DNA of 64,000 bases from Coniochaeta sp. PMI_546 (lineage: Eukaryota; Ascomycota; Sordariomycetes; Coniochaetales; Coniochaetaceae), in assembly GCA_021432605.1 (NCBI GenBank), contig MU271163.1, forward strand, positions 62,001-126,000. The letters run 5' to 3'. The notes beneath the pieces are model-generated. The model had not been told where the DNA came from, made no database searches, and saw nothing but the letters and a program-made list of their open reading frames with translations. The translations under genes and the position numbers were made by a program. Positions 10,147 to 21,581 of the stretch are shown here, one piece after another. The number at the start of each line of letters is the position of its first letter. The first letter of the stretch is position 1.

Positions 10147-11796
10147 ATGCAGAATCGGGATCAGAGACCGCTCTCAGTCCGAAACTCCCAGTCTCAGTCC
10201 GGTTTCGACCTTGAGCCGAGCCAAGATTCGGGGCCGGCTCTACCGCCAGTCTCTCGGAGAAATCAGCTTGCGGTGCTCCTCTCCGCCTTTGTTACCATAG
10301 CAATTACGATTGGATATAATCAGTGCTTTGGCGTCTTTCAAGAGTATTACCTCTCGTCTGAGCAAAATGTACTGGAACGATCTCAAGTGCCTCCGCCGAC
10401 AGCGCTGCTCGCATTTGTCGGCACACTTTGTTATGGGCTTACCTGGGCCGGCGGCATCTTGGTAAACCCGGTGGTATCACGCATTGAACACGGGTCATGG
10501 GTTCCAGTCACGCCGGCCACTCGTCACTGGCGACGCAGAATCGTGCGCCTCTTGACGGCACGGACTATTACAATCTCAGGGGTGTTGATGATGAGCATGG
10601 GTTTCACACTTGCGTCTTTTAGCAAGTCAATCTGGCATCTTCTCCTGACGCAGGGTCTTCTGGTTGGTACAGGAATGTCACTCCTATATTTTCCTCTACT
10701 TGCGCCTGCTCCGGAGTATTTCACCAATCATCGGGCCACGGCCATGGGATTTGTAAGTGTTCCGTCCTCCAGTTCTGTTTTACGGCAGTCCACCTCCAAA
10801 GGGACTCTGGCACAGAACGTGTGCTGATCTCTGTGTTTTTGTACAAGATCCTAGCCGGGGGCGGTGTAGGTGGTCTAATACTCTCGCCTGTAATCAGGGT
10901 GCTTTTGAGCTCTGTAGGTGGTCGTTGGACTCTCAGAATCTATGGTGTCTTCAACCTGATCGCAGGCTTGCCAATTGCCTACGCTGTCCCTCGAAGTCGG
11001 TTTGTGTCGGTATCAACAGCGGATGGGCTGGAGAGGCCAAATACTCACGTGTCGCGTGCGCTCGTGTCGAGACCGACGTTTGTCTTCTCTGCGTTGGCCG
11101 CTTTTCTCCAGGTAAGAAGAAGCCTACCGCTTCAATACCGACGAAACACCGTATCATGCTTTGACACCACGACTGCTAGATCTGCGCATTCACTAGAGGA
11201 GCCGTAGCTGACGCATACCCTGATAATAGGCAGCCGGCGCCCAACTTCCTCTCTCCTTCATTCCTTCCTACACAGTTGTACTCGGCCTCACTGCATCCAA
11301 AGGCGCCAGCCTTCTCGCAGCAAGCAACGCCATCAACGCGGTAGCACGAGTCATGACCGGCTACGCTGGTGACCGCTTTGGCCGACAGAACACACTTGTT
11401 CTGACGCTACTTCTTGCCGCATGCAGTGTTTTTGCCTTTTGGCTCTCCAGCGTCCAAACAACCAGCTCCACCTCGCTTTCTCTATGGTTAGCGTTCATCG
11501 TGCTTTACAGCTTTTCTGCTGGTGGGTACTATGCACTGTTCCCCGCCCTGATTGCCGAAGTCTTTGGCATCCGGCAGTATGCTGCTGTGAATGCATTCAT
11601 CCTGTTTTTACGGGGTTTAGGGACCATGTTTGGCACCCCGGTCGGTGGACAGCTGCTTGGAAAGTCAGAAGAGGGTACATCTGCTTATGCTAATATAGCG
11701 TACTGGGATGGAGCACTATTGATGGGCGCGACGGCCTGTTGTGTAGGGGTACGATGGATGGATGGGAAGGGGAAGGGGTGGAAGTGGATTGCTTAA
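10147..11796 (+). CDS. MFS transporter, monocarboxylate-porter-like
   Basis: Multi-pass plasma-membrane transporter of 478 aa in three exons: 10147-10752, 10848-11111 and 11230-11796. A polar N-terminal tail of about 38 residues precedes the first membrane segment (LAVLLSAFVTIAITIGYNQC). About eleven to twelve hydrophobic segments follow. The loop between the two halves is short, as in the fungal Mch/MCT-like group, and the second half carries the MFS signature GYAGDRFGRQN. A very basic piece at residues 126-137 (RHWRRRIVRLLT) falls where the family has its first cytoplasmic MFS loop and is unusual. The gene lies in the same direction as the regulator and the next oxidoreductase. In the context of the island it would export or import a small acid or metabolite; substrate unknown. 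Confidence 0.85.
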
Positions 11797-12683
11797 TGAG
11801 AATGGGCATGGGAGACGACAGTCCCGTATGCTACGGAGATCTCCACCTCGGCAACCCCCTTCTGAATCGGTCTGGCACAGTAGAAAGCACTCCAGTGTAT
11901 GCATCCGATACTGCTTGGCTAAGGAATTTGTAGTTGTCACAGCCTCCGAGTAGGAGTAGTGGACTGCGCAGATCTTTATGGCGCGGCTCTTGAAATGGCA
12001 ATTACGTCAAAGAACGGGATGGCATCAGACCGTCTAAGTCCTCTATGCATAGACCAAGTGATTATGGTGTTCCTAATCAGAGCGACCTCTGAAGAGCTAT
12101 ACAGTATGGGCAGTCAGACTTACTTATTTGGCACAAATAGAGTAAGCCTGCAAGTACGGACTAATCAGGGCCTCTGGGAGAAGTAGAAATGAGGTAGAAA
12201 TGTATTATGTGTCTGCCGACACGTGAAATGAAAACACATTATGTCCATGACCAATGTTGGTACAGCACCACCAATCGTATCCTTGATGACCCTTCAACGC
12301 CATCTCGTGCATCACTTTCGACTCTAGGTAATTTTTCTACGTCCCATGGTCTAGAGATCAGAATGCCTCTGCACCTCTGGAGGTTCTGAGCACTGTGTTT
12401 GCATTATGGTTGGCATGCGATATGCACAAACGGGGATCAAGAACGTAGTTAGTGAAATTCGCATTCATTTACTAGGTGCAACTGGAAGTGCTGACCCGAT
12501 CGCTTAGGTAAAGTACCTGATGGTGAAGGTGGTGTGTGGTGGAGGACAAAAACACGGGGAATCGATTCCCCGTGGACAGGTTGATAAGCTCAAGTTTGCT
12601 GAGTAAGTGAGCAGTCGAGAACAAGCATCTTCCTCCAGCATAAATACATATCGTCAACACGCACTGCTAGCGAGCCTCCAAGC
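11797..12683. other. Intergenic region upstream of the GroES-like oxidoreductase
   Basis: About 890 bp. The distal part shows nothing recognisable. The proximal part has the perfect palindrome at 12553-12574 and a TATA-like CATAAATA at 12639-12646. Confidence 0.5.
12553..12574. promoter_or_regulatory. Perfect 22-bp palindrome upstream of the oxidoreductase
   Basis: Each half is CACGGGGAATC, giving a perfect dyad around CGAT-like centre. It contains CGG-N12-CCG and sits 110 bp before the first ATG of the oxidoreductase and about 65 bp before a TATA-like element. Its position and symmetry suggest a dimeric regulator's operator; it is too palindromic to be casual coding or UTR sequence. Confidence 0.5.
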
Positions 12684-14107
12684 ATGCACGGAAACCTACA
12701 GTTCATGGTAGGTGCTAGACCATTTGTGACATCTTATCGTAAATATTTCAGTAGAAAGGCACCAAGCAGGCCGTTCACTAGATCAACATCACTCGCAGCC
12801 ATGTCAGCAAGAATGAAGGAATACGTCATTTGGGCGAAGCCTGTGTACTCTGCCAAGACACGACAAGTTGACATCCCGTAAGTCGCCACGGTCCCAGCGA
12901 AGTTTCTGATATGGTCGTCGCTAAGACATGCTCAGAAAGCCCGGCCCGAAGGAGGTCCTTGTCAAGGTTGTAGCAGCCGGACTGAACCCAAAGGACTGGA
13001 AGGTACGACAGAGCCCTCACCCACCTCTCCCGTACCGTCCCCATTTCTTGCACACTGCCTCTCTATCTTGACATCATCATCTGAATATGGAGGGCCACTA
13101 CGACCTTTTGTTGTGTCCGCCAGCTCACGTCAATCGTGTAGTGGGTGAAGGGACGAGATGAAACACGTGCATTGAACGCAGGGGACGATGTGGCGGGTAT
13201 TGTCGAAGCCGTTGGCTCGGAGGTCTTCGAGTATAGGCCAGGCGACCGTGTAGCCGCCTTTCACCGAATGGGCGAGGAGCATGGCACCTATGCCGAGTTC
13301 ACCGTCGTCCCATCGAGCACAACTTTTCTACTGCCCCCCAACATCTCCTTCGAGGCCGGCGCCGGTCTTCCGCTTTCTTTCATGACGGCCGCCTTGGCGC
13401 TGTACCAGCACCTCCATCTTCCCTTGCCAACTGTTCCGGGGCAGAAGGATATTCCCGTGATTATTTACGGCGGTGCGAGTGCTGTCGGCGCTTACGCCCT
13501 ACAGCTTGCGAAGCTGAGCAAGCTCAGCCCTATTATCACCGTTGCTGGCTCCGGAATCGACTTCGTCAAGTCTCTCAATGCGGCAACACACATCATAGAC
13601 TACCGCAAGGGCAACGTAGATGCCGACATACTCGCAGCGCTAGGCGGCACAAAGTTGGCCTTGGCTTTCGACGCAATCTGTGACCACGGTTCGTACGAAC
13701 ATCTCAGCAATGTCCTAGTAGCCTCCAATGGCGGTGGGCATATTGACATGGTTGACCCTCCCGAGGACGACTCATGGAAGTTTCCGGACGGCGTGAAGAT
13801 GACACGCACCTTTGTTAGCAGTGCCTATGGTGTTCCCCATAAGTTTATCACAGAAGAGCAGGCCGCCGCCGACGGCGAGTTTGCATACATGTTCTACCGC
13901 TACCTGAGCCATCTTCTGGCAGAGGGTAACTTCCGGCCTCATCCGCACGAGGTGCTTCCCGGGGACTTGGACGGGATCATCGATGGCGTCAAAGCTCTCC
14001 ATGCTGGTAAGGTCAGCGCAAGGAAATTGATCGCGAGGTTAGTTGACTGCACCCTCGGAAGACGATGTGACTTCTCTGACCATTTCAGGGTCACCTCATC
14101 GACCTAG
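12684..14107 (+). CDS. GroES-like / enoyl-reductase-type oxidoreductase (MDR family)
   Basis: Medium-chain reductase of the zinc-free quinone-oxidoreductase/ToxD/trans-enoyl-reductase type. Exons 12684-12877, 12936-13002, 13142-14037 and 14089-14107 give 391 aa; starting at the internal ATG at 12801 gives 352 aa, the usual length. Core features are AAGLNPKDWK, GDDVAGIVEAVG, a Rossmann motif IYGGASAVGAYALQLAK and the C-terminal KALHAGKVSARKLIARV. The first 39 residues are rich in Arg, Ser and Thr and contain no Asp or Glu, like a mitochondrial presequence. The last intron is 51 nt, stop-free and in frame (GTTAGT..CTGACCATTTCAG); retention would insert 17 residues. The neighbours suggest a role in secondary metabolism, reducing an enone or enoyl intermediate; this is inferred. 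Confidence 0.85.
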
Positions 14108-14689
14108 GCCGGGTGTTGTACATGTGCATAGATAACGGGAGATTTAGATGCAGAGTTACAACGGTTATCTGCCAGACTAGACCTAGCAGCCCAGCGATAG
14201 AGCAAAATCATCTGACCAGTTTTGTTAGCGGTATGAGCGCCCATGAAGTAGTTAGTTGAGTATCACTCTGCAAAAATACTACACTACATATACGGACGAT
14301 TAGCACTGTGAGCAATGGACGAGGGACGATGTAAGGTATTGGTGCAAGCCCAACGGGGCTACTTTGTCAACACTGCTAATGCTAGAGCGGTCAGCTACCG
14401 TGTAACGGTAGACTGCGGCGCACTTTCTGCCCCCAGATGAGATGAGTACTGCGGGATAGTAAGTCATACTAGCATTCGCTCCAAGTGCGCTTAGCAAAGG
14501 GCTGCAGCCTTCCGCTGCAAGATGCTGAGCGATGATGCGGGGTGTTACTATTAGGACACACTGCTGCCGCCCAAGTCGCTATCTGCGGGTATGAGAAATC
14601 ACACGAGCCTTCACGACACCGACGACACACCGCTAGTCGCGCTACCTGCTCCCTAGACACGCGACAAGGTATCATTCTAATCGCCGGCC
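14108..14689. other. Intergenic region upstream of the LaeA-like gene
   Basis: About 580 bp. No gene, TATA box or repeat was recognised with confidence; there is no copy of the dyad found at 9963 and 12553. Confidence 0.4.
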
Positions 14690-16367
14690 ATGGCCGATGA
14701 GCATGTCCCTGTGCAAACTAGGGATTCTCTCCAACGCCGGGTAGAGGAAGTTTCTCCACGACAACCGCCGCAATCGGAAGCCTACCAGTCCTCGGACAGC
14801 CCAACAGGCCCAGACCTCCCAGCTGTAGCAACCGGCGAAGAGCGGAATGACGATTCTAACAACTCGACCCACGGTGCTAGCTCTTCGTCAGTGGGGCTGA
14901 GTGTATGTCGTTTCGACGCTGATCATGGAGTTGATAGCATTGTATCGTATCCCTGGTGCACAACTAACGGAACCAGATCGATTCAGATGACAGTGATGTC
15001 ACATCATCGTTAGGGGATGACGTGAACGTGGCGTAGGAGCTACCGGCAGCGATTCCATCAACACACTAGCTAATCACCAAGCTTCTCCTTCAGTTCTTCG
15101 AGTGTTTCTGCCACCTCCAGCGTCTTTGACTTTGTTGAAAAGCACGGACGGACGTTTCATCGGTATAAGGATGGAAGTAAGCCTGACTCTGAGCCTTCAA
15201 GGAGACCCGAATGTCGTTTTTCAGATTAAGCGATATTGACCTCTTCTCGTTCTCTGCAGAATATTACCTTCCAAATGATGAAGTAGGAGCACTTTTGTTA
15301 CACCATAGTACAAATGAGTATCTGCTAAAGACAGCCTTTTCCACAGCAAGAGCAAAGTAGACTAGGTGTGTTGATCGAGGTCCACTGTTGGCTCCAGGTT
15401 GGGTCTAACCGCTTTCTCCAGATCTCCAACACGCTCTTGCGTCCCGTCTGCTTGAAGGCAAGCTTTATCTGGCTCCAATCAACCGGCCGAGTCGTGTTCT
15501 CGACATCGGTACCGGAACTGGGATATGGGCTATTGAATTCGGTCTGTATTCTAGCTTCGTCAATTGGTAATGAAAACAGGCTGATGCTGTTGTTAGCTGA
15601 GAAACACCCGGAGTCCGAAGTGCTCGGGACCGACCTGAGTCCAATACAGCCGGCCTATGTTCCACCGAACTGTCATTTCGAGGTTGACGATGCCGAGGAT
15701 GATTGGGTCTACTCGTACAAGTTTGACTACATCCATGGCAGATATATCTGCCCTTTCCTCGCAGATATTCCCAAAGTTCTGAGCATGATATATGACAATC
15801 TCAACCCTGGTGGCTATGTCGAAATCATGGAGACCCTGATGCTGATGAAAGCAATTGACGACTCTCTGAAGGATCACCCGCTGCGGACCTGGAATACGAT
15901 GATGGTTGAAGGTAGACGGCTCAAGTCCTGCTCCTGGACCCTCCGCTTGCTACATTTCGCTGACCACTGTCCACAGGAATAAGGAAGATAGGCAAGGATC
16001 CTCTGTCCGCAGTGCACCTCAAAAAGTGGTTGGAGGAAGCTGGCTTTGTCAATGTGGTTGAGAAGAAATTCTCGGTTCCCGCAAATCCCTGGGCGAAAGG
16101 ATCTGAGCAGAAGATTCGAGGATTGATGATGATGAACAACTTGCTCGAAGTCGCTCAGGGTATCACTACAAGGATATTCACCGAGGCCCATGGATGGTCG
16201 AGAGAGGAGGTCGAAGTCTTTCTTGTTGATATACGCGCGGGTCTGAAGGACAGAAGTGTCCACGGATACGTACCTGTGTAGGTGTCCGATGTTGTGCTCC
16301 TTTCACGCGGCTACTAACCAACCGTTGTAGGCTCTGCGTTTGGGGCCAAAAGCCGGCGCCAACCTGA
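14690..16367 (+). CDS. LaeA-like SAM-dependent methyltransferase
   Basis: Class I methyltransferase of the LaeA/UMTA-like group, often tied to secondary metabolism. Nine exons close in frame to 388 aa: 14690-14902, 14977-15032, 15094-15176, 15260-15282, 15347-15365, 15422-15541, 15597-15911, 15977-16277 and 16331-16367. Exons 4 and 5 are only 23 and 19 nt and encode the junction KYYLPNDE-QEQSRLDLQH, which matches the family. The SAM motif I is VLDIGTGTGIWAIEFAEKHP, followed by EVLGTDLSPIQP, the FDYIHGRYI block, LNPGGYVEIME and KKWLEEAGFVNV. The final exon restores the family ending LCVWGQKPAPT; stopping at the TAG at 16279-16281 would lose it. The N-terminal 100 residues are disordered and acidic, as usual. 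Methyl acceptor unknown. Confidence 0.88.
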
Positions 16368-16645
16368 ATCGGCAACTTCCCAGCGCTTGGCCTTGAGATG
16401 GGTGCCGCTTGTAGGCATCAGCTCTGACGCGGTGAATCTTGCTCCCAAGTGTACGTTGCAAGACGGACATTTCAACATACACATACTGAATGCGACCATT
16501 GATGAATTAATTGGTAGATCGTCTAAGTCCTAGTTTAAAGATCAGATATTAAGTAGATGAGACCAATGCCGACTTGCTCAAAAGTCGAACGTTGGGGGTA
16601 CAATCTGTGCGCCTATGTACTTGGCATGATATGCTGTGTCACAGC

Positions 16646-19600
16646 CTAACGATAGAGCCGGCCTGGCTTTAGCGGCTCTGCCTTCTCATGCTTCAGACCA
16701 AGCGCAATCCGTCCGACATCCGCCTTGGCCTTCACATCTTGCATCATGACCTTCGTCTCACCCAGGACTCTTGCCCGCTCACCACCATTCATTGCCGAGT
16801 TTGTCTTTGGCAACTGCAGATACTTGCTGTTCCGTGCCACCGTACTGACGTATCCTAAAATGTCAGGTGCGACAGTCATCGACTCCACGATCACGCTGAG
16901 GGTGCCAGCAATCAGCAGCAAACCAGCACACAAGAAATATCCAATAACCCAGCCAGGAGAGATGAAAAACACCTGGCCAGCCGTGTAGACGTGTGTCGCG
17001 TTCACACTAATGAACTGATCCTCCTGGCCCTGCTGGATATCGCTCTGTTTAGTATATGTCAAGTATTGCACCGAGTTGCCTAGGTCCATCCAAGTATTAA
17101 ATAGGTAGGATATACGGCGACCAAACTCTTGGGGCGTGGTAAGGCTGCTGAGGTTGAAGTGAAACTTGTCGAACTTGTCTTCCTGGCTATAGAGCCCCAG
17201 GTATATCTCATCTAGATCGCGAATTAGTCACCTAGCGTTTTCTGTATTGGAGGGCGAAAGACTCTTACTTGGAGTGGTGATGACTTCATTCTCGTGATGA
17301 AATGGAGACGTGTTCTGTGCAAAAGTGCTGTCGAACCCATAGAATAGACTCGCGCCGGACGTGTTCTTGAGGTTCCCGGGAGGTGTTTCGTGTACGGCCC
17401 AAGTGCCGTCTTCGTCCCCGTCAGTCGCGTACATGCACTCAGCCACCCCTGTCTGACTCCCAGAATCCTGGTAGCATTCGACTGGAAAGTCAACAAACTT
17501 CTGCTTGAAGCTACAGTCGATCAGAGAGTGCAATGAGTCGTTACCGGACGTCGGCAAGGCATCTGCTCCAACGACTACAGTCGATCCATTCGTGATAGTA
17601 GAGCCAAACTTCATGCGGTTGAATTGCATAGTCATGACGTCGGTTTGCTCGTTTGCAGTGTCGGAGTAGAACAAATAGTGTGCTGTTCCTGATAGACTAG
17701 CTTGCCACTTGATAGATTCGGGTAGACCAACTGTCGAATTGAAGTAGGAGCCGTTGACCACAGACCAATCCCCACACTGGAATTCGAAGTAGGCAGAAGT
17801 CATGGGAAACGAAGTGCGCTCACTTCTCAGGTTAGTGTCCCCGGGGGCGCTTGTTGTTGACTCCTGAGTGCTGAATATTGACTTTGTCAATATCAGTGGA
17901 ACACCGTAGTGGGAAGTTGTGGCGGGTGCCGTAATGGCTTTGTCGCTGTCGATCCAGATGGGCTTCGGGTGGTTCCAGTTGTCTTCCAAGTCATACTGCC
18001 ACGCGGCGGGCGGCAGAAAGGTCGCTACGTAGAAGCTCGACATCTTTTGCATGACATCGTATATGGTATTCTGGTGCATCAGCACAGCCAGATTGTTGTA
18101 CGAGAAGAACCGATTCGAAACCGTCATATCAAGATATAGGACGGGCATAGTAGTGTTGACAATCTCTGGACCAATGGTATAGGTGCGTTGCAGAGCCTGA
18201 GAGCCCAGGGGCGACAGGCACCACACAACAAGCAGAAGGAGCGTCAGAAGGTCCAGTCGTCGGAGGAGGAAAGGTTGCTTGATGGCGCTGCCGAAGGAGT
18301 TGCTTCCAATGAGTTGCTCCAGCTCCATAAGTTTGATACCACGCTCAACTTTGTACGTAGCCCATGCTTTGAAAACTTGCGCAACTACCGCTGCGAAAAC
18401 GATGGGCCAAGCCGAGACGGCAACCTTGATGACGTCCTGGAGTACTCCCCAGCGGGAGGCGACGCTCTTGCCATTCATGAGGATAATGAAGAGTCCCAGA
18501 ACTACCACACATGTTAGCTGGCATTATAGAACACCTTGGCTGGGACTGAGAGAACTTACGGAGGAAGAGAAGTGGTAGAAGGACGCTGAGGCTCGCCATG
18601 ATGTAAAACGTCATGTTTTCCCAGTGTTTCTTCAACGGCCTCGAAGCCTTCTCGGCAGTCTTTTCTTCCATCTGGTTCAGTTCCTTGGCAGTGATCTTGT
18701 AGGTGACTTTCTCGTTATCCGTGGTTGTCTTCTCTCCCGTTGCAGCAGTAGCCGCTGGTGGAGGTTGCCGTGGGGGAGGCTGGGATCCGGCAGCTGCCGC
18801 AGCCATGGCGGCACCCTGAACGGCAGCACCTGCATCAATGCTTATGTGGCCTGAGGAGTCTGCATCATTGGTAGTCAGCTTCAACATTCGAGGTTGCGAA
18901 GTGCAGGTGAGCAGCTGAGACGTACCGTTGCTGTCATGTTGAAGAGTCTTGTCGTCGTCTTCAGTGACATGTGAGTCACCCTCCTCCGCGCCGTGATGCG
19001 CATCATGCCCTGCATCGCTCATACCGTCATTTTCATCATCGTCTTGGTGATCGACATCCTCATCCTCGTCAACGGACCAGTCGTCATCAGAAAGTACCTC
19101 ATCACCGTCCATAAAGTCGCCAATCTCGATCGCAGGAACAGCAGAGCCAGCGATCGCCGCCACGCCTCGCAGAAGTCGAGTCTTGAACTGATGCCTCTTG
19201 CGCTGCCTGAAGAGATTCTCTTGCTCGTCTAAAGCATCCTGGAGGCTTGCCTTGCTTGCCTCGGTCGTCGCAGGGTCGGCAGGGGCTGTGTCCAGCACTG
19301 ATCTGGCTCTGTCGGCGTCATGGGTCGGTGAGGCAGCCGCTGCCGTTGTGGCCAGTGGGGTGGTTGTATCCTTCGAACCAGGTGCCGCGGCCTCCTTGAC
19401 TTCTTTCTTATCCGTGTCCGACTGTTTGGGTTCGGGGCTTTGAACCTTCGCGGTGGAGTTCTGGGCTGTTCCATTGTCCGCCACCTTGCGAGGTACCGCT
19501 GCCGCGGCCCCGTCTTCCTCCTTGGCTGCCCTCTTCACTTTCACTAAAGTCCCGTCCGGTTTGCGAACGGTAACAATAGTGGAGGATTCACCGGAAGGCT

Positions 19601-19850
19601 TTGGTGCAGGCGTGCTCTGAGCTGCCGATGAGGCGCCGGCAGCGGCCGCTTCCTCGTCAGTGAGCTTCCGCTTCACGGTGACAATGCTCCCGTCAGGTTT
19701 CCGAACTTTCACCAGCTTGAATCCAGGAGGTGGGTTGGGGGTTGCTGTCGTCGCCAGTGGTGATGGAGAGGCTCCCGGCGAGGGTGCCCCTGAAGGAGCA
19801 CCGGTTGGCTTCCCAGACTCCATGTTACCGGTGGCAGACGCGGTGCTCAT
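16646..19850 (-). CDS. Large acidic multi-pass membrane protein, fungal, unknown function
   Basis: Exons 19850-18560, 18501-17269 and 17211-16646 give 1029 aa. The upstream extension of the frame to 19913 begins with TTG, so ATG 19850 is preferred. Residues 1-110 are Pro/Ala/Ser rich and carry a duplicated motif, VKVRKPDGSIVTVKR at 47-61 and VTVRKPDGTLVKVKR at 93-107. A long acidic Asp/Glu/His stretch lies near 255-310. Hydrophobic segments near 413-440, 455-480, 515-531 and 923-952 suggest four membrane passes, with a large domain of about 390 residues between the third and fourth. That domain is rich in N-x-S/T sites and Cys, so it is probably outside the cytoplasm or in a lumen. I do not recognise a named family and assign no function. 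Confidence 0.8.
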
Positions 19851-19913
19851 AGTGCCGCTGTGTAACCGGCGTGTGAGACACACTGGTTTGCCGGCGCTAT
19901 GAAGCTTTATCAA

Positions 19914-21581
19914 TCGGTGAGAAAAAGAAAGAAAAGGTGAAAAGTTGTGGCTTTTTCTTGAAAGCCAGACGCGGAGATGAGACGCCGCATGCTGGCATTT
20001 AAGTGCTGAACAATCATAGCGGAAAATCTTGTTGACGCCTCTGCTAGACTCAATAGATGCATGCTAATGGGGCGGAATACGCAGAACCACGGCCTGGAGA
20101 CAGCCCCCCGTCGTCTAGACCGTCGTTAGTCTGCGATAGCTTCTCAGCTACCCGCGCTGAAACAGGGATGGAGTTGCTGATCTGGTGGTCTGGTCCACGA
20201 GCGACTATTGGTATTTAACCCAATGCGGCGGACATAGCAATCCACCAGGTTCGCGCTAAGGCACGGCTTCCGATACTTCGAGAGCTGAGCATCACCCATT
20301 GGTAGACAAGCTGTCACACCTCGTGGCAAAAAGGGAATGGCCGGCGAAGGCGAGCCCCGGTGCAATGAAACAGCTAATCATGCCCGCTTGAGCCTGTGAA
20401 CCTGTTTACATTCCTCTCATTCCCCCAATGTTGTGAGCACTGAGCACTGAGCACACAGGACTAAATGATGAGAGCTGAGAAGAAGGAAGCCGTGGAACCC
20501 AGTCTACCATAGTAGGCATGATAAGACCACAGGGAATCGAATCACGGCGCAGACAGTATCTGTCAAAGGCACCTCTGAAGGAGTGTTGAGTGCCTAGGTA
20601 GGTATGTACCACGATAGCTTTAAACTGCATCGGGGCCAAATGCTGCAAACCTGAGAGAAACGACGGCCTCCCACAACACAATTCTGGCCGCGTTCCGATT
20701 TCTGAGCTAAGGTACCTGAGTACAATTCTTTATTACCGTGCAAATACCCCGGACAGCACGTGACCCGTCCATATTGCTGCGGGGCCTGTCCCGAAGCACC
20801 GTGACGGGTGCAAATCATACCTTACCCATGACGGCAAAGCCTCGGAGACTGCAGGGTTTACTGTTGATTCCGCGGTCCCGGAAGCAGGATTCAAATGTCT
20901 AGCAGTCTATCTGGTAAAGTCAGGTAGTTTAGGCCGCCAAACATCTGACAAAGCCTACAGAGCGCTGGCTGCAAGTGACAATTGGACATTTGTCTCCTTG
21001 ACTGCGTGTTGGCGTGGGTTGACGTGGCTTTGATTGGCGGCAAGTTGGTGGCCACGCATGAATTGCGACCGGCCATTGGGCATTCGCGGGGTATTCTTTG
21101 CCAGGTTGTCACGACGGTCCGATGCGGTGAAGACGGCCACTGGAGCAGCGCCCTGCAATCGAGTGGCCGTGATATTCTCTCAGTCTCTCTGCAAGGAGGC
21201 CTGACGACGACTCTCCATTTGGCCTGTGAATTTATCCAATCATGCGAGCCTCGCCCTGCTCAGCCAACGTAACGTGCTTGGCCAAATAAACCGCAGACTT
21301 CTTGAAACATCAAAAGCCGGCATTTTTCAAGAACCGTTGATTTACTTGCCCTACGACATCGTGTCTACTCTCCACATCAAGGAAGGCCTCACCCAGATAT
21401 CGACGCCGCGATGCTGCCTTGGTCCACATGATTGAGGTACACTTTACCAAGCTGAGATAACAAAGTCGACCAGCACCGTCCAAATCAACCTCATGATTTC
21501 TAGCATCCGGCGGCTTGAGCATCTTTTCTGGAGCTTCAACCTCGACCGAACAACTCGCACGCCCTGCTGACCAACGCAACA
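19914..21581. other. Intergenic region, divergent promoters of two membrane-protein genes
   Basis: About 1.7 kb upstream of both the acidic membrane protein (minus) and the basic membrane protein at 21582 (plus). No gene-like coding stretch, repeat or clear TATA box was recognised. Confidence 0.4.

Noticed and set aside
16278-16281. TAG as the end of the LaeA-like gene
   Set aside because: Splicing from GT at 16278 to 16331 restores the family ending LCVWGQKP, so the stop is inside an intron.
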